From positions 88,597,471 through 88,661,470 of the forward strand of contig NC_089743.1 of NCBI RefSeq assembly GCF_040412425.1: DNA of 64,000 nucleotides, written 5' to 3'. The notes below the pieces were generated by a model that saw only the letters and a list, made by a program, of their open reading frames with translations, did not search any database and was not told the origin of the DNA. Origin of the DNA: Macrobrachium rosenbergii (taxonomy: Eukaryota > Arthropoda > Malacostraca > Decapoda > Palaemonidae). Shown one piece after another: positions 50,111 through 62,720 of this stretch. Both the position numbers and the translations under genes were made by a program. Every line of letters starts with the position of its first letter. Position 1 is the stretch's first letter.

Positions 50111-51300
50111 GGAGTCCTATCCACTAAGGGGGTACCCTACAATCTAGGACAGTAAGAACAAAGTGGCATTGAGGATCGAAGTTTTGAGAGAAGGGTCAGG
50201 TCAGGTAAAGAGCATTAGATTAGTCATGGAGTTAATAGATATGCTAACAGTCACTTGAGATACCTTTGTCCCAAGAACTACATTCCGGCGATCTCCTTTC
50301 TGCTGGTCTTAACTGTCTTTCAGGAATGCCAGAACACCTTATCGCCACTTCCAAGCCCTGAAGGCCCATAGAGGAACAACAACCAGCCGATGGCTAGAGC
50401 AGGGCAGTTCCCACTCAGTTCTCCACCAGGCATGACCTTTGCCTACTATGTCCCAAAGTACAGCCGTAGTCTTGGTCTTGGCACACTGCCATACTGTAAT
50501 TAGGGTCAGAAGAGACCCAGGCCTACAAGTCGCCCCAGCAGTGTTAATTTGAAGACCCACTGGAGCAACTAGCTGTTTTGCTAATCGTGCACATTGCAAT
50601 TCTGGAGTGCCCAGTAAGTCTGAGATTAGCAATTAAGTCCAGTTTCTGTTTCTCTCACTGAATCCCTCATTTCCCTTCCAAGATTTCATCTCCCAAAATA
50701 AAATTCCTTGTGAATTAAGTCTATTGGTGAATTAATCCCTTGCTCAGTGTCAAACAGCAAAACATCCCTCCAATGTGATCGAATATTGCAAGTGAGAGAA
50801 TCTTCTGTGTAAGAGTTCTTATCTGGGAAATCTATTTGCACAGACGTGTCATCTGTTCCAACCTCGTATTCCTGCCACCCATCTTGCTTGGACGAATCCT
50901 GCCTTATTGCGGCAAGCTATTCAACGTGCAACATTCCCAGAAATCACTAATCGTAAAGAAGTCCCAGTTTCCGTGGTGCTATAGACTGTAGCAGTAATGT
51001 CTATTGTGAGCAGACTCGGTATTTCGTGGTGCTGTTAAGCCTACCAGTAACTTTCTTTATTGACAGCTAAATCAGCATTCTTTTGATTGCATTGTTTATG
51101 TTGTGTGCATTAAAGTAGTATTTTGTACTGATCAAAGTTTTCGATTGGCGATCTACCATTATTATCATATATATGTAATTTTGTACATTTCATGTATTAA
51201 TTGGTATTTACGTATGTCGACGGTGAGGGCAATTCAAGGCTTATCCTAGTAATTAAAATAAATATATATATAAATATATATATACATACATACATACAAA
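50111..51300. other. Stretch with an unassigned minus-strand open frame
   Basis: A 97-codon minus frame (50632-50339) rich in Trp, Cys and Ala lies immediately upstream, in the same orientation, of LINE C. It could be decayed LINE C sequence, but I see no diagnostic motif. Nothing else is recognised to 51.3 kb. Confidence 0.35.
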
Positions 51301-51309
51301 CATGCACAC

Positions 51310-51343
51310 ATAAGAGAGAAGAGAGACTGAGAGAGAGAGAGAC

Positions 51344-51390
<47 letters not shown>
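51310..51390. repeat. (GA)n microsatellite, interrupted
   Basis: GA repeat with ACTG and CAAAC interruptions. Confidence 0.95.
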
Positions 51391-51391
<1 letters not shown>

Positions 51392-51789
51392 CCAAAAGTA
51401 ACTGATCATTAACTTACACCAAACACAGTCATAGGTTCAAATCGAGGTCAGGGAAGGAGCACAATCATATATAATTCCTCGTGGTTGTAAATCTTTTTAT
51501 TTCTAAGACATCAATATCTGTCTTAATTGGTGGTTTAAGGGTGTCATGTGCACACTGATAATCAAATCTCATGCACACACGTATATATTTGTATATGTAT
51601 GTGTTATGTTTTCCAAGCAAGGGCAGATATACTCGATGTACACAAAACTTCCATTAAACAAACAAAACAAACATGCACATAAACTTTCACACACTTCCGG
51701 CACTTTGATTTTATTCTTCCACCAATTATGAATTATGCTGCACTTTTTACAACCGCTCGCCCTCATTTATTTCCACCTGATTCTTCGCT

Positions 51790-52500
51790 TCAGCTTAACT
51801 AACATTTTCACTGCTTCGGCATATTTCTTTATCTGTTCATTTCTTTATACACCAAATATACGAGGCAGACAGTTCGTCTAAACGGCTTCAACCTCTTTCT
51901 TCTTTAATTCATTTTCTTCCAACAATTGCTTCCATAATGAAAAAATTGGTTCGAGCTTCCCTCATACATTGCCACCTTGACGCCCATACACACTCTTTGT
52001 CACTTTTCCAATCTTTTGCACAGTCTACTTCGTGTCCTTCTACTATTTTGTAAATATCTTTACTCTTATTCCACTACCATCTGTTATAATACTCCGAGAC
52101 ACCTATACAAATCAACGGCTTCCATTTATGCACTTTCCTGATTTCTATTTAGCTTACTGTAACTATACTTGCGTTCACATTTACTCCCAACATTCACCTC
52201 TCGCAAAAATATTCAAACTTATATTTCTTAAGCCTTTGCAGTCTCCCTGCATTATCCGCAGTCAGTATAAATGTCATCTGCAAACATCAACCTTGCAACA
52301 TTCCATCCACACCTACTGTCCTTTTTGGGCTTCTCACATTACGCAATCCTTGAAGATACTGAAAATTCATAAAAACAACACCCCCCCCTAACATCTGACC
52401 CAGTTTCAAACGAAACCAGTCACTCTCCCATCTACATACTATAACACATGTTACACTACCATCAAAATAGCTTTCAACCATTCCCAATAACTAATTATTT
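51790..52500 (-). mobile_element. LINE D fragment: RT palm to post-RT region
   Basis: Read on the minus strand with frameshifts: VESYFDGSVTCVIV...ESDWFRLKLGQ (equivalent to the segment before the RQGC block), then MEAVDLYRCLGV (the E-VD-x-x-xYLGV motif after the catalytic DD), ARRTRSRLCKRLEK-like sequence, and a MYEGS...SLWKQLLEENELKKK-like segment. Order and spacing match the LINE D copies at 56.6 and 31.4 kb, but this copy includes more of the RT. Many stops; dead. Confidence 0.65.
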
Positions 52501-52739
52501 ATACACGCATACTCAGTTTTCCTTTTAATTCGAACTTCTCACGTAGATGTTTCAAAAGAAACACTTGATCCAATCATCTTTCCCACGACGTTCTTCCCCT
52601 GTCAATCCCTTTAACTGTCTTTCCTGTCATTCGCTTTCCCTGATATAGTTAATAATGGCATGTCCCGTTAATTCACTGAAAGTACTCAATGATGCCTGCT
52701 AAATTTGGCGGTCTGATATAATGTCATAGTAAAAATAGG

Positions 52740-53130
52740 TGTGAGGAGCTGGAGAGGTTAGTCATCCTACTTGTCTGAACTGTTTCCTGAATGAATGGCG
52801 ATGATATACAGGTACGGAAAATATAGTGAATTTAATCGTACTTATAGACTGCGTTGGTGAGAAATATGGATGAAGATTTGAAGGGTGAGGAAACTGAGCA
52901 AGAATGAAAGCCTCAGTGTCTCATGTTTGCAGATAACAGTTTTGTTCAGGCACAACGAGAAGAGGTCGGTATACGTCAAAATATAAGAAGAAACAGTTGG
53001 GTATGAATGGTATTTTCACTGAGGTTATGAGAGTAAATGAAGTCATGACTTCGCGAAGAATTAACTCCTTATCAGGAGTATTTGTGTTTAGCTGTTAAAG
53101 ATTATACACTGAGTGAGGAGCAAGGCAAAT
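52740..53130 (+). mobile_element. Decayed RT remnant with FADN motif, plus strand
   Basis: In one + frame, MDEDLKGEETEQE precedes (after a stop) PQCLMFADNSFVQAQREEVG at about 52912-52972, aligning with the catalytic CLMFADD-x-VL-V-A-x-x-x-EE block of non-LTR RTs, with the second Asp changed to Asn. Flanking sequence is heavily decayed. Probably LINE D or a near relative, inserted opposite to the other LINE D pieces. Confidence 0.5.
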
Positions 53131-53459
53131 AAGTGAAGCTGGAGCTGTTGAGAACCTACTGACTAAAAGGGAAGGGACATAGGAGACAAAAAGTGGTACA
53201 TATAGAAGTATCATAAGCCTCTTTCAGGAAGATGGATGTGGTGGTTTTTAAGTCCATGCGTTGACTTGTTAGTACGGTAAAATCGAAAAATCATTTACCG
53301 GGATAATGCCTCGTTCAAATTTTGACACAACGAAAGGACGCTTTGGGTCAGGAAGTGGCTTATTTATCTGGAATTAATGTCAAATAAATTATTTTTCCAC
53401 AGATGAAACTCCTCTCATCCTTAGCATTTCAATTCCTTGACTCGACTTACACCATTTTC

Positions 53460-53460
<1 letters not shown>

Positions 53461-53518
<58 letters not shown>
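53461..53518. repeat. (CT)n microsatellite
   Basis: Pure run of about 29 units. Confidence 0.97.
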
Positions 53519-53519
<1 letters not shown>

Positions 53520-53521
<2 letters not shown>

Positions 53522-54177
53522 TGCACCTTCCTAAATTCTTGAAATCACGCCTTTTAGCTTTCACCTAGTCGATATTTCCAATTTCCAATATTTCACCCCA
53601 GCACAATCAATCCTACCAAGCATTGTCATCTTATTAGGAATTACCAAGTTACACCTTTCTTTGTTAATTTCCCAGTTTATTTCTTTGCTCTCATTCCTAC
53701 TCGGATCCCTCTTTGTCTCTGATTTCTTTACAACATCATCTTTTTACAATCCTGTTCTTCCTTTCCCTCCTTTCTGTTCACTGACCTTTCTTTCTCTTCT
53801 CTGTCTGCGCTTCTGTTCATTCTATTCCATGTTATTCTTCTTTCTTTTCTCTTTTGGTCACGGACATCTTGCTGTCATTGTTCCTCGTACATTCATGACG
53901 AGGGGCAAACCTTATTCCATTAATGCTCTATTATCTCATAAGTAAAATTACTCGTGTGGGTTCGTGCGTGTACATGTGAACACATCTGTGTGTGTGAATG
54001 TGCGCAGTGCGGTTTGATAAGGCCATTTTTTCCAGTCAGTGATTGCATTTACTTTGTGTAGAACACCAACGGAATTGGGCTAGCCATTATGAGATGATCA
54101 TCTTCGTGTTCCGTCACGAAACCCTACGTATAAAATAAATGTCAAGGTTAACAAAGACATCACTGAGTGTTCTGGCA
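53520..54177. other. Pyrimidine-rich stretch, nothing recognised
   Basis: The + open frame at 53661-53945 is rich in Leu, Phe and Ser because the sequence is CT-rich; no signal sequence plus mature domain or splice support was found. Confidence 0.45.
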
Positions 54178-54178
54178 A

Positions 54179-54244
<66 letters not shown>
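54178..54244. repeat. (AAT)n microsatellite
   Basis: About 22 AAT units. Confidence 0.97.
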
Positions 54245-54599
54245 CGCTATGTATTCAGTAAGCCAAGGCACAGAGGATACAGAAATAGAATGCTATTCTT
54301 GTGCCAACAATAAGTAAACAGGGAGACAACAAAACAAAGACTTGCACACTAACAAAGAGCAATAATTACAAGAAAGACGAAATACAATGGAAAACGGGAG
54401 AACGCCAGGGAAATCCGGAAGATCATGAAGAACACCCCAAAATGCTTGGCATAACCTGAATCAATGAATGCCTTAGACATAAATGCCGAAAACACCAGGT
54501 AACATAATAAGCTTCAAGAATAAACTGAGGCAATAAACAGCACAAAGAAAAGATACAGCAATTACGGTATCACCACTGAAAAGTTATAATTACCACTGA

Positions 54600-55170
54600 T
54601 GGAGAAAACCAAGCGTTGGATCATATGATGAGTACCACTGAAACCAGTTTCATATATGCTGGAGCTAGCTAGGGTAGGTGATTGAATTAATCGGAGCAAA
54701 GCGAAAATAAACGCCAGGCACAAACTAGGGAAGGTATGTAAGTCCAGCAAAAAGGGGAGTATATCAGAAAATCCAACAATTAAGGAAATACAAAGAATGG
54801 ACTGAATTGCAAAAAAAAAAAAAAAAAAACACACACAATAGATAAAACCTTAAAAAAGAAGCGCAGCCTGGTAGAGGAAGGAGCGACAGCAGTTAAAGAA
54901 GGCTTCAAGTAAAGAATAAAAGCAAATTTAACTACAATACCAAGGTTCGAAGGTAGATCCAAAGCGTATGTATCGGAGAAGCTCTTCAACACAAACCTGA
55001 GGAAACTATATGAACAACTGCACCAAGGAAAGGCAGAGAGAAACGCAATTCCAGAGGGCAAACCCAAAAGAAGTACTGACATAACTTACAGAGAAACCTA
55101 ATGACCTATTTAAAGAATGCAAAGTGGCTACTGGACCAGAAGAATGAAGAAAATCCCACAACAGCGGCAA
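54600..55170 (+). mobile_element. Probable decayed LINE coding remnant upstream of RT
   Basis: The + strand translates in pieces to KKRSLVEEGATAVKEGFK, KLFNTNLRKLYEQLHQGKAE and RNAIPEGKPKRSTD, resembling the region between endonuclease and RT in several LINEs (N-x-x-x-FY-x-x-L...). Stops separate the pieces and no RT motif follows. An A-rich, purine-rich composition could mimic this, so the call is tentative. Confidence 0.35.
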
Positions 55171-55630
55171 TTATACAGAAAGCTCATTAGATGTGCACAG
55201 AATACTTCTGTACGCATTGCATCATTCATCTTCGCTTCCTAGAATATTAAGCTTTTTCTTCCCATTACCTCTTTCGCGTCGGCTGTGCTGCATGTTCCGG
55301 GTCTCCCAATCCTTCCTCATAATACTTCTGAATTATATAATCCTCCGACTAATCTATTATTTTCTATTTTCCCTACGTTCGCCAAAACAACACGAGCCAC
55401 CCTCCCTCCCTTCTCCTACGTCCCGCGCCATTTTATTTTTCATCTCTTGTTTTGCAAATTCCCGCCTCTGTTCATATCCATATCATGCCGATTACCCATT
55501 TGTATCACACCTTAACAGAACATGAATATTTACTCGTTCATTGATTTTGACAAAAACGTGTCCACTACACACCACTCATCGTAAATCCCAGACCTCCTTT
55601 ATTCCAGTGTCCGCAGGTCTAGTGCATCGT

Positions 55631-55981
55631 CTAGACTCTAGAGAATCCTGACACATGTTGAATTGGCAGACATTCTTTTACCTTCCCCAATCCCTCCTGA
55701 GAAGACAAACCGTCTCTGTCATTTTTCGACAGGCAGAAAATGCAGGGGCAAGAAGTGTGGAGCCGTGAAAATTCCATTGCCATACCGTTCAGGAATCGAG
55801 TACTATTGAGTATAAAATGTCTAGCAAGGGTTACATAAGATCTAGTTCCTCTGATGGTGTCTTCTATGTGGGCCACAAATACTTCATGCAAGAGCAACTT
55901 CATGCATGTTGCAGACTGCAACATTAAGAAAAAACTAGCCTTCACATCACCCGCAATTACTGCACTTCTGTCTTGCAGCAA
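55631..55981 (-). other. 116-codon open frame, unidentified
   Basis: The minus frame reads MLQDRSAVIAGDVKASFFLM through a Cys/Leu-rich middle to KVKECLPIQHVSGFSRV. Composition is protein-like, with no repeats, but there is no recognised motif, no clear splice or promoter signal, and no paralogue in the window. It may be a piece of a decayed mobile element or chance. Confidence 0.25.
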
Positions 55982-56499
55982 TCATACCAACGATAATCGA
56001 ACATGGAGGTGAGGAAGAATAAATACAATCTTTGCTACCTTAAGTTATATCCCTCCAAGCTCACAAAAACCATCTCTTAAATACCCCTTGAAACGAACTA
56101 CCTCTGTTTTTTCTCATCACATTCTACATTTGTCCTTTCTGTATATAATTTTAAAAATACAGTTAATTTTTAGTAAAGAAAATGTGCCACTCTGACCCTT
56201 GTTGAAAATCATAGCAAAATTTTATCTCTTGCTCCAAGAAAAATCTTACGTGTTTTCTTGTAAAAATTGATCTCTTGAAAATTATCAATGATTAATCTTA
56301 TAAGAAAAGAAAAGTCTTTACAATGCGTCTGCAAGAATCTACTCCGAGCAAGTCCAGGTAAGAGTTAGAGTCAATAAATAATGGCTGTTTCACATTTGTC
56401 TGTCCGTTTGAATTGTGAAATACTTTCTTTGATAAACACATTGGCTGCGTATTTAAAAAAAGAGGAAGGCACATATATCCTTCCCTCAAGTTTTATTTC

Positions 56500-56760
56500 C
56501 ATGGTGGTGATATTTTCGCCACATCCCAACTTTTCTGCCATAACACAGTTGGCTCAGCAATCCCACATGGGGTCTGATAACACGTTAATTATCTTTCCAA
56601 TCTTTTGTGCACACCTGCTGTGTTTCTTGCTTCATATATTTGCCAGCTCCCCTCTCTTATCCTTCTGTCATTCGCTACATTTACTCCCAAATATCTGTAC
56701 AAATCAACCACTTCTGCTCTGCCATTATTCATATACGGAAACGGACTCCCAGATGTGAAT
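56500..56760 (-). mobile_element. LINE D fragment (post-catalytic RT region)
   Basis: The minus strand translates to AEVVDLYRYLGVNVANDRRI, then REGSWQIYEARNTAGVHKRL: the conserved EVVD-x-x-RYLGV block found after the catalytic DD, followed by the R-x-x-x-A-x-x-x-x-x-x-L-x-K-L helix. The frame is open over about 50 codons, better preserved than the other LINE D pieces, then shifts. Both ends are truncated. Confidence 0.72.
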
Positions 56761-56969
56761 CAGCGCGCACAGGTAGCAGAACCTCGACCCCGGAGCACTC
56801 CAATATCAGGAACCATTCAGAACAGTGTAAAACCAACATTGAGAACGAAGATTTTAGTGTCATCGGCCATGCTGCCAACCCACAAGAATTAACAATCCTA
56901 GGGTCGTTGTCTATAAAACAAGTCGTACCATCCTTAAGTGCTCATACATCTGCAAGTCAATTGTATTCA

Positions 56970-56970
56970 G

Positions 56971-57033
<63 letters not shown>
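56970..57033. repeat. (CT)n microsatellite
   Basis: CT run with one GT interruption. Confidence 0.97.
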
Positions 57034-57036
<3 letters not shown>

Positions 57037-57149
57037 GTGGTTTCTTTCCATTTGGTCCCTTGCTGTCTCAGCTCTAGTTTGGTTGTGTTTTCATTCATTT
57101 CATTCTTACTCTGTTATATTTTAAATGAATTCCAAGATTGTACTTATAA

Positions 57150-57215
57150 TTGTTTTTATCTGAGGATGTAATTCGGTAAATAATCACGAAACGTTGGCTA
57201 GAAAATAAAAAGACA
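57150..57215 (+). other. CTGA...CGAAAC motif pair (degenerate hammerhead-like)
   Basis: CTGAGGATG (57160) and CACGAAACGTTGGCTAG (57185) are spaced about 20 bases apart, echoing the CUGA...GAAAC core of hammerhead ribozymes and the similar motif common next to Penelope-like retroelements. Stem complementarity is poor and no Penelope coding sequence is adjacent, so this is tentative. Confidence 0.2.
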
Positions 57216-57252
57216 GCCTAGTGATCAGTGGTTTTCGTTCATCTCCATCAGG

Positions 57253-57257
<5 letters not shown>

Positions 57258-57327
<70 letters not shown>
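57258..57327. repeat. (AT)n microsatellite
   Basis: About 35 AT units. Confidence 0.97.
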
Positions 57328-57332
<5 letters not shown>

Positions 57333-57515
57333 GAATCAATTGTTAGAGAGGGTGGAGAGTAAGATGGAAGAAAGAGAATATGAAAGGAGGTACAGTAAAA
57401 GGAACGGAAGGGGTTGCAGCTAGTGGCCGAAGGCAAGCTACAAAGAACCTTAAGTATAATGGCTACAGTGCACCACATGAGGTGCACTGACGGCACTAAC
57501 CCCCCAACCCCCTCA

Positions 57516-57519
<4 letters not shown>

Positions 57520-57571
<52 letters not shown>
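57520..57571. repeat. (GA)n microsatellite
   Basis: GA run with one GG interruption, followed by a C-rich stretch at 57640-57690. Confidence 0.97.
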
Positions 57572-57572
<1 letters not shown>

Positions 57573-58119
57573 TATGTTACTGCTTAATTAATGATGGCTG
57601 CAGCATGTATCTGTCTTACAGGGCTAATTAAATTATCCTGTTCCCTTCCCCCTCCCCTCTTGCCACCGACCCCGCTCCCCGGCCCCGGCGGCCTCACATG
57701 CTTGGTTCAAGTTTACCAATTCTTGCTCGTCCCCTTGAAATCAATCTCACACTGCGTGTAACAAGGGCGCAACAAATGAAAAGCACATAAAACTGAAATG
57801 TCTGCATTAAACTCCATCCTCAACAATTATTTCAATCCGTTCCACGGCTCATCTCCTCCGTCCCTCTCGCATTTGATGGGCCATTTCTTTTCACAATTCC
57901 TTCGCACACTCTCTCGTTTATCCGACTTTCCCCTCTCTCTCAGCTGACCGTTTTTAATACTTTCATCCTGTTGCATTATCATTTATATGTAAAGTTTTTT
58001 AATGTTTTTTTTTTTCTCTCGTAGGGACAATCTGTTAATCTCATCTCTAGGTTCTATGCTGAAATCATTTTCAACGGGTTAGTTTTTTGCCTTGACACTT
58101 TCGTAATCTCTACGAGTTT

Positions 58120-58168
<49 letters not shown>
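58120..58168. repeat. (CT)n microsatellite
   Basis: CT run with one TT interruption. Confidence 0.97.
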
Positions 58169-58171
<3 letters not shown>

Positions 58172-58820
58172 AACACTATAGTACAAGTAATGAAACAAAT
58201 TTCCTCTCTTTCTCACTGCCAAAATCATTTTAGGTAAAGATGAATGGTTTTGAAAATTACTAAACCTACACCGATCCCTTCAGAGAAATACGGCGACATA
58301 AATTTGCTGGCCACCGGAAATTTTCCTTCCCGATCAACAGCTGATAAGGACTCAAACCATATTCACCATAAAAATGACCGATTGAAAAATCGGTTCTAAA
58401 AATCCTATTAAAAAAACACGAGCAAATACGTTCCCCACAAAGATTCGATACAAACGATAAAATTTTTTTTATATACTTTCTTTTTTCACGTAGAAGTGAC
58501 GAGTCCTTCGCGCGTTTTAATTTGGCGCCAACATCTCTGAGATCTTTATCTCCAACTTATGCTGATGATTAAATTTGAAATGATGATGATGATGATGATA
58601 ATTATGATGATGACTGATGAAGATTAACTTATACTTATGTTGCATACATCTGCATGACCGTGTGTCTGCACGCACACATTTAGAAAAATATACAAGTGTA
58701 TATCCATGTCTCTTATAAACTACACAAGCATACCCCGAGACACGTCCAAGTATATGATAGCTCTGTCACTAATTCAAAGGGGACTTTTTATACTCTAAAG
58801 TGCTAAGCCATAATTAACCA

Positions 58821-58980
58821 TTAATATCGAATAACCTGTACCCTAGTTATAACATATACCCAAAGGGAATTATATATAAGTGCGTCTGGTACGGGCAGGG
58901 CCAGATGCATTTATCATATATAATGCCCTTTGGGTGTAAGTTGTAAGTTATATCCATGGTAAAGTGAATTCGATATTTAA
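58821..58980. mobile_element. Short inverted-repeat (MITE-like) element, ~70-bp arms
   Basis: The left arm starts TTAATATCGAAT and the right arm ends ATTCGATATTTAA. Inner matches include TTATAAC, ACCCAAAGGG, ATTATATAT and TGC-x-TCTGG/CCAGATGCA at the centre. Nearly the whole 160 bp is an imperfect palindrome with a loop of under 20 bases. TTAA-like sequence at both ends might be a target duplication. No open frame. Confidence 0.68.
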
Positions 58981-59010
58981 GGGGGCATTTAGGACTTAAT
59001 ATCTGAGCGC

Positions 59011-59015
<5 letters not shown>

Positions 59016-59084
<69 letters not shown>
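59016..59084. repeat. (AT)n microsatellite
   Basis: About 34 AT units. Confidence 0.97.
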
Positions 59085-59088
<4 letters not shown>

Positions 59089-59349
59089 TACATACACATA
59101 TGTGCGTGTGTAATAACTGTGATCATTTACCAACTAAGCAAGAAAAAAATAGTGGAAAAGCAGATTTGATAAAAACAAAACCAGCCAGCAACGGTTGCAG
59201 ATTTTACAAGAACACAGAAAGACCCTGAAACTCATTACGAGTGTGACTGGAAGAGATAAACGAGTGTAACTTGAATAGATAAACTATTCTTAAAAATAGT
59301 AAACTATCCACAAAACTTTCCGACATCAAAATTCTTCTCCAAAAGCAAG

Positions 59350-59700
59350 GCGCAATGGGATGGGAAACTTCCTAGCCTAAATTCTCTGCAAGGAAGACGG
59401 ACGATCAAGAAGAGCGGGGCTTATCCATGAAAGGAAGCGATGGATCTATCTGACTCTTAAAGGATGCTCAGAAGAATGAGGAACAAGAGGCAGAAAAAGA
59501 GTTCCAAAGCTAGTCAGCTGAAGGACAGAAACAGTCACTGGAGCGAGTAATCCAAGATACGGACGGCACTCGTCCAGAAATTCTGAACCCCCGTTGATAA
59601 CTGAAGAGGCTGAGAATGATTCTCAGAATGCTTAGACCGTTGGCTTTAAAGTAAGCGGAAACCGGATTGAACAGAATTACCGTTGGCCTTGAAGGCATTT
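59350..59700 (-). mobile_element. Possible LINE ORF2 C-terminal remnant
   Basis: Minus-strand frames give LWNSFSASCSS-like sequence and RFLSWISPALLDRPSS, resembling the LWNSLP...FK-x-x-I-x-x-L end of several LINE ORF2s. The resemblance is short and requires frameshifts. The intervening frame (59698-59510) is open for 62 codons. Confidence 0.35.
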
Positions 59701-60621
59701 AGCAAAATAAGCCTCAATAAAAAAAAAGTCAATAACATAAAGTTCTGAAAGATCAGGACAAGCAGCATTCAGAAAAGGTTGGAAACATGAAATGATCTTC
59801 ACGCTTAAAAGTAGTAGAATTTCAACTATAAGAAAAGCAATTACATCCCTTCACAATTTTAACACAATATTGGAATTGCGGTAAAGAATATACGACTGGC
59901 ATGGGTGGACGAGAGAACTTGCTGGGCCCTTGAAACCCTATCGCTGATTGTGAATTTTGAAGAAAGGGCAGGAAGAAAGTTTAAGAAGCATGAACGACCA
60001 AGTTGCATGAACTACATTTATACATGATAAGAGTGACGACATTATTAACGGCTGGTAATAGCTGGAAATGACAGATATTTTATAAGGGTTAAAAACTGGC
60101 TCTCAGCATCAAGCACAGGAAGACTGATGTAATGAAACCTCGAAGTTATGACATATTTACTTGAATGAAGGGCTACTTAAATTTGTTTTCCTTCTCTACC
60201 TCGCCAGTGCCGTTCACCAGGGGCTGGGTCTCTTGCATGTCAAAGCACAAGCATTACTAACAATTGATAATCAACCCTTGATTCCCTAAAGAGTTCCAAT
60301 TTAATGTCTATTCACACTAACATTCAAATCCTGGTACAGTGCTTTGAGAAACACTGATTCAAGAGTATAAATCCCGGTTGTCTCGTAGTAGTGATGGAGA
60401 TTGTTTGTCTGGCTTTCAAGGTAGAGAATAACAGCGCATGACAAATGCATTGATACAAAATGCAGCGGCGTTCATCAACGTCGAGACTCAGGTAAACTAT
60501 CAAAGCAAACAAAAGGACAGCCATTTAGTAAAGCATATGCCCACTGATTAAGAGAACAATAAAGAGGCCAAGGAAATACACGGAAGTTCTTGGTGGTGGG
60601 TGGGTAACACAATGAAATGTC

Positions 60622-61017
60622 ATGGAAAAAGTTACATCTGGCTCGAGTCCACTGAGAAATTCTCTTCCTATTCTCGGATGCAAATATTGTCTGTACCCAT
60701 CTTGCTGGCCTCCTTGCGATTTAATCTCTCTCTTTCCTACAAATAACTACAATTGCGATGAACGCTTCTTCTGTAAGTTCCAAAAACTCACGGAAAATCC
60801 CTCTGTAAACTTCAGTCCAAAATGTATATTGCTCAACTTGCAAAAGTCTAAATCCCTGCAATCTTTATGGGATGTGGGGAGAGACTTTGCCTACATAAAC
60901 TTATTCCTTCTATCATTTCTTACCACGAGTCCACATCCTCTGCAAGACGATTTTTCCCTATTGGTCGTTCATGCTATCACTCTCCGTTTACTAACTGACG
61001 TATTCCAACATTTCTGA
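60622..61017 (+). other. 131-codon open frame, unidentified
   Basis: A + frame starting MEKVTSGSSPLRNSLPILG with several Cys and Leu-rich stretches. No recognised domain, no splice support and no paralogue in the window. Long for this AT-rich context, but may be chance. Confidence 0.2.
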
Positions 61018-61854
61018 CGACTTCCTTATAACAGCTGCATCAATACTCAAACTGCTTTCAGCGTATTCTGAGAGCGAATATTATTTTATTCTAGATCTTT
61101 TTCTGTACAGGAGTTCCTTAGTCAAGTCTCAAAATGCTTAAATTTACAGTTTCTATTTTAAGGAAAGCCTGCTAACTTAATCGGAAACTTTCCAATCACT
61201 TAAATCGTCATAGCCTAAAACATTATGGTCAAGAGCAGGAGTGAGTCAAATCTGCAGTTTACTCTCAAAATTAAACTATTCTTAAATGATTCCGCAATTA
61301 AAGTTCCTAGGCTCAAATGCCCTTTCTGCATAAGAAAGTACCTCCACTTAACTGTGAACAAAAATTAAAGAAAGAAAAGAAAAAATCTTACAAACCAAGC
61401 ATTATATCCTCGTGCCTCTTCACATGGGGATGAAGTTCCCTGTCCCAAAAACTAAATTCTTTAGCGCACTATATCCACTATTTCTCTTGGGAATGGCTGC
61501 AAATTCACTATAGTTTCCATAAAGTAGAGGCTGCTATTTTTTATCTGCAGTATTCGAAATTCTAGGAATGTTTTTATACCACTATAGAAAATCACCGAAC
61601 ACCAACACAAACTGACCAATCACAACAGCAGTCTCGAGATTCAGTAGGTATCGGTTTGCAAACACTGAGCTAGTCACCACAACATGCCCCTTGCGCTACC
61701 CGGAAGGTATCAGATCGATACAGGATACAATGACCAGTTATTCATCTATACAAAAGAGCACGGCTGCGTATTCAAGTCTTACAATGAAGCCAATGATGCA
61801 CCAAATCTATTCAACTCCTCATTAGATTTGTGCCATCGCTTAAATAGACACATG
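61018..61854. other. Stretch with nothing recognised
   Basis: No gene, RNA or mobile-element motif seen. Confidence 0.5.
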
Positions 61855-62137
61855 ATTATTATTATTAAAATAGTTTGACCAGACCACTGAGCTGATTAAC
61901 AGCTCTCACAGGGCTGGCCCGAAGGATTAAAATGAAATGTAGTCCCAGGTCTAAGCCACAGGCTCAACACTGGGACTAAATGGTGAATGAATAATGAAAC
62001 TTTAAAAATATGCAAAAAGGCATATAGTTCCGCACTAGAACACACGCACACATTAAATACATTTACTCAAGTTTCAGCTGTACAAGCAAGAAAATAAATA
62101 AAACTGACTAATGATAAAATTCTGAAAAACTTAATTT

Positions 62138-62542
62138 TCAAACAAAAAATTTTGCCGTTTGGCTAATTGGTATACTATGGTTTCTGATTTTTAAATCTAT
62201 TTCTCCACCTTTTTTCCACTTTTTATTTTCATAAAACATTACTGCTTGAGTTTTTTGTATAGATAATTTAAAGCCTACAGATGAGGCCCATTCATCTATT
62301 TTTATTAAAGTTTTACTAATGATTCGCTCTGCATGTTTTATGCGAGATGCTGAATAATATATGGCAAAATCATCCATAAAGAGGTTACTTTTAATTCCAG
62401 TAAGTAGATTATTACTGACGTCATTTATTGCTAAGGTAAACAGTGTGCCGCTAAGGATGCTTCCTTGTGGAACACCATTTTCAAGTGGGAATGTACTTGA
62501 CAATACATCATCAATCCTCACTTGAAAAGTGTATTTTGTCAA
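62138..62542 (-). pseudogene. LINE A reverse transcriptase, C-terminal part
   Basis: The frame contains ENGVPQGSILSGTLFTLAIN (motif B, GVPQGS-x-LSPxLF) and NLFMDDFAIYYSA (catalytic block, MDD in place of the usual ADD), then SSVGFKLSIQKTQAVMF (G-x-x-x-x-x-x-KT block) and AKFFV, the site of FLG, where the frame ends. The catalytic Asp pair is intact. A frameshift region (62543-62720) separates it from the N-terminal RT frame; in between a DIEKAYD-like motif A stretch can be seen in another frame (about 62655-62640). Confidence 0.85.
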
Positions 62543-62720
62543 AAAGTTTTCGATAAACCTAACTAAGTGTCCACGGATGCTGTTTTTATGTAACGTTTTT
62601 AATATTGCATACCTCCATGTAGTATCATATGCCTTTTCAATGTCAAAAAAGACGTCGATAGTAATTTGTTTCCATTCGTACGTGGTCTTCTAAGGGGATA
62701 GAGAATCCAATGTAAATCTG

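Noticed and set aside
57600..57720. Possible CpG/GC promoter and first exon of IA-2 on the minus strand
   Set aside because: GC content is local and C-rich; no initiator, no Met plus hydrophobic leader, and no donor in the phase needed by exon A was found.
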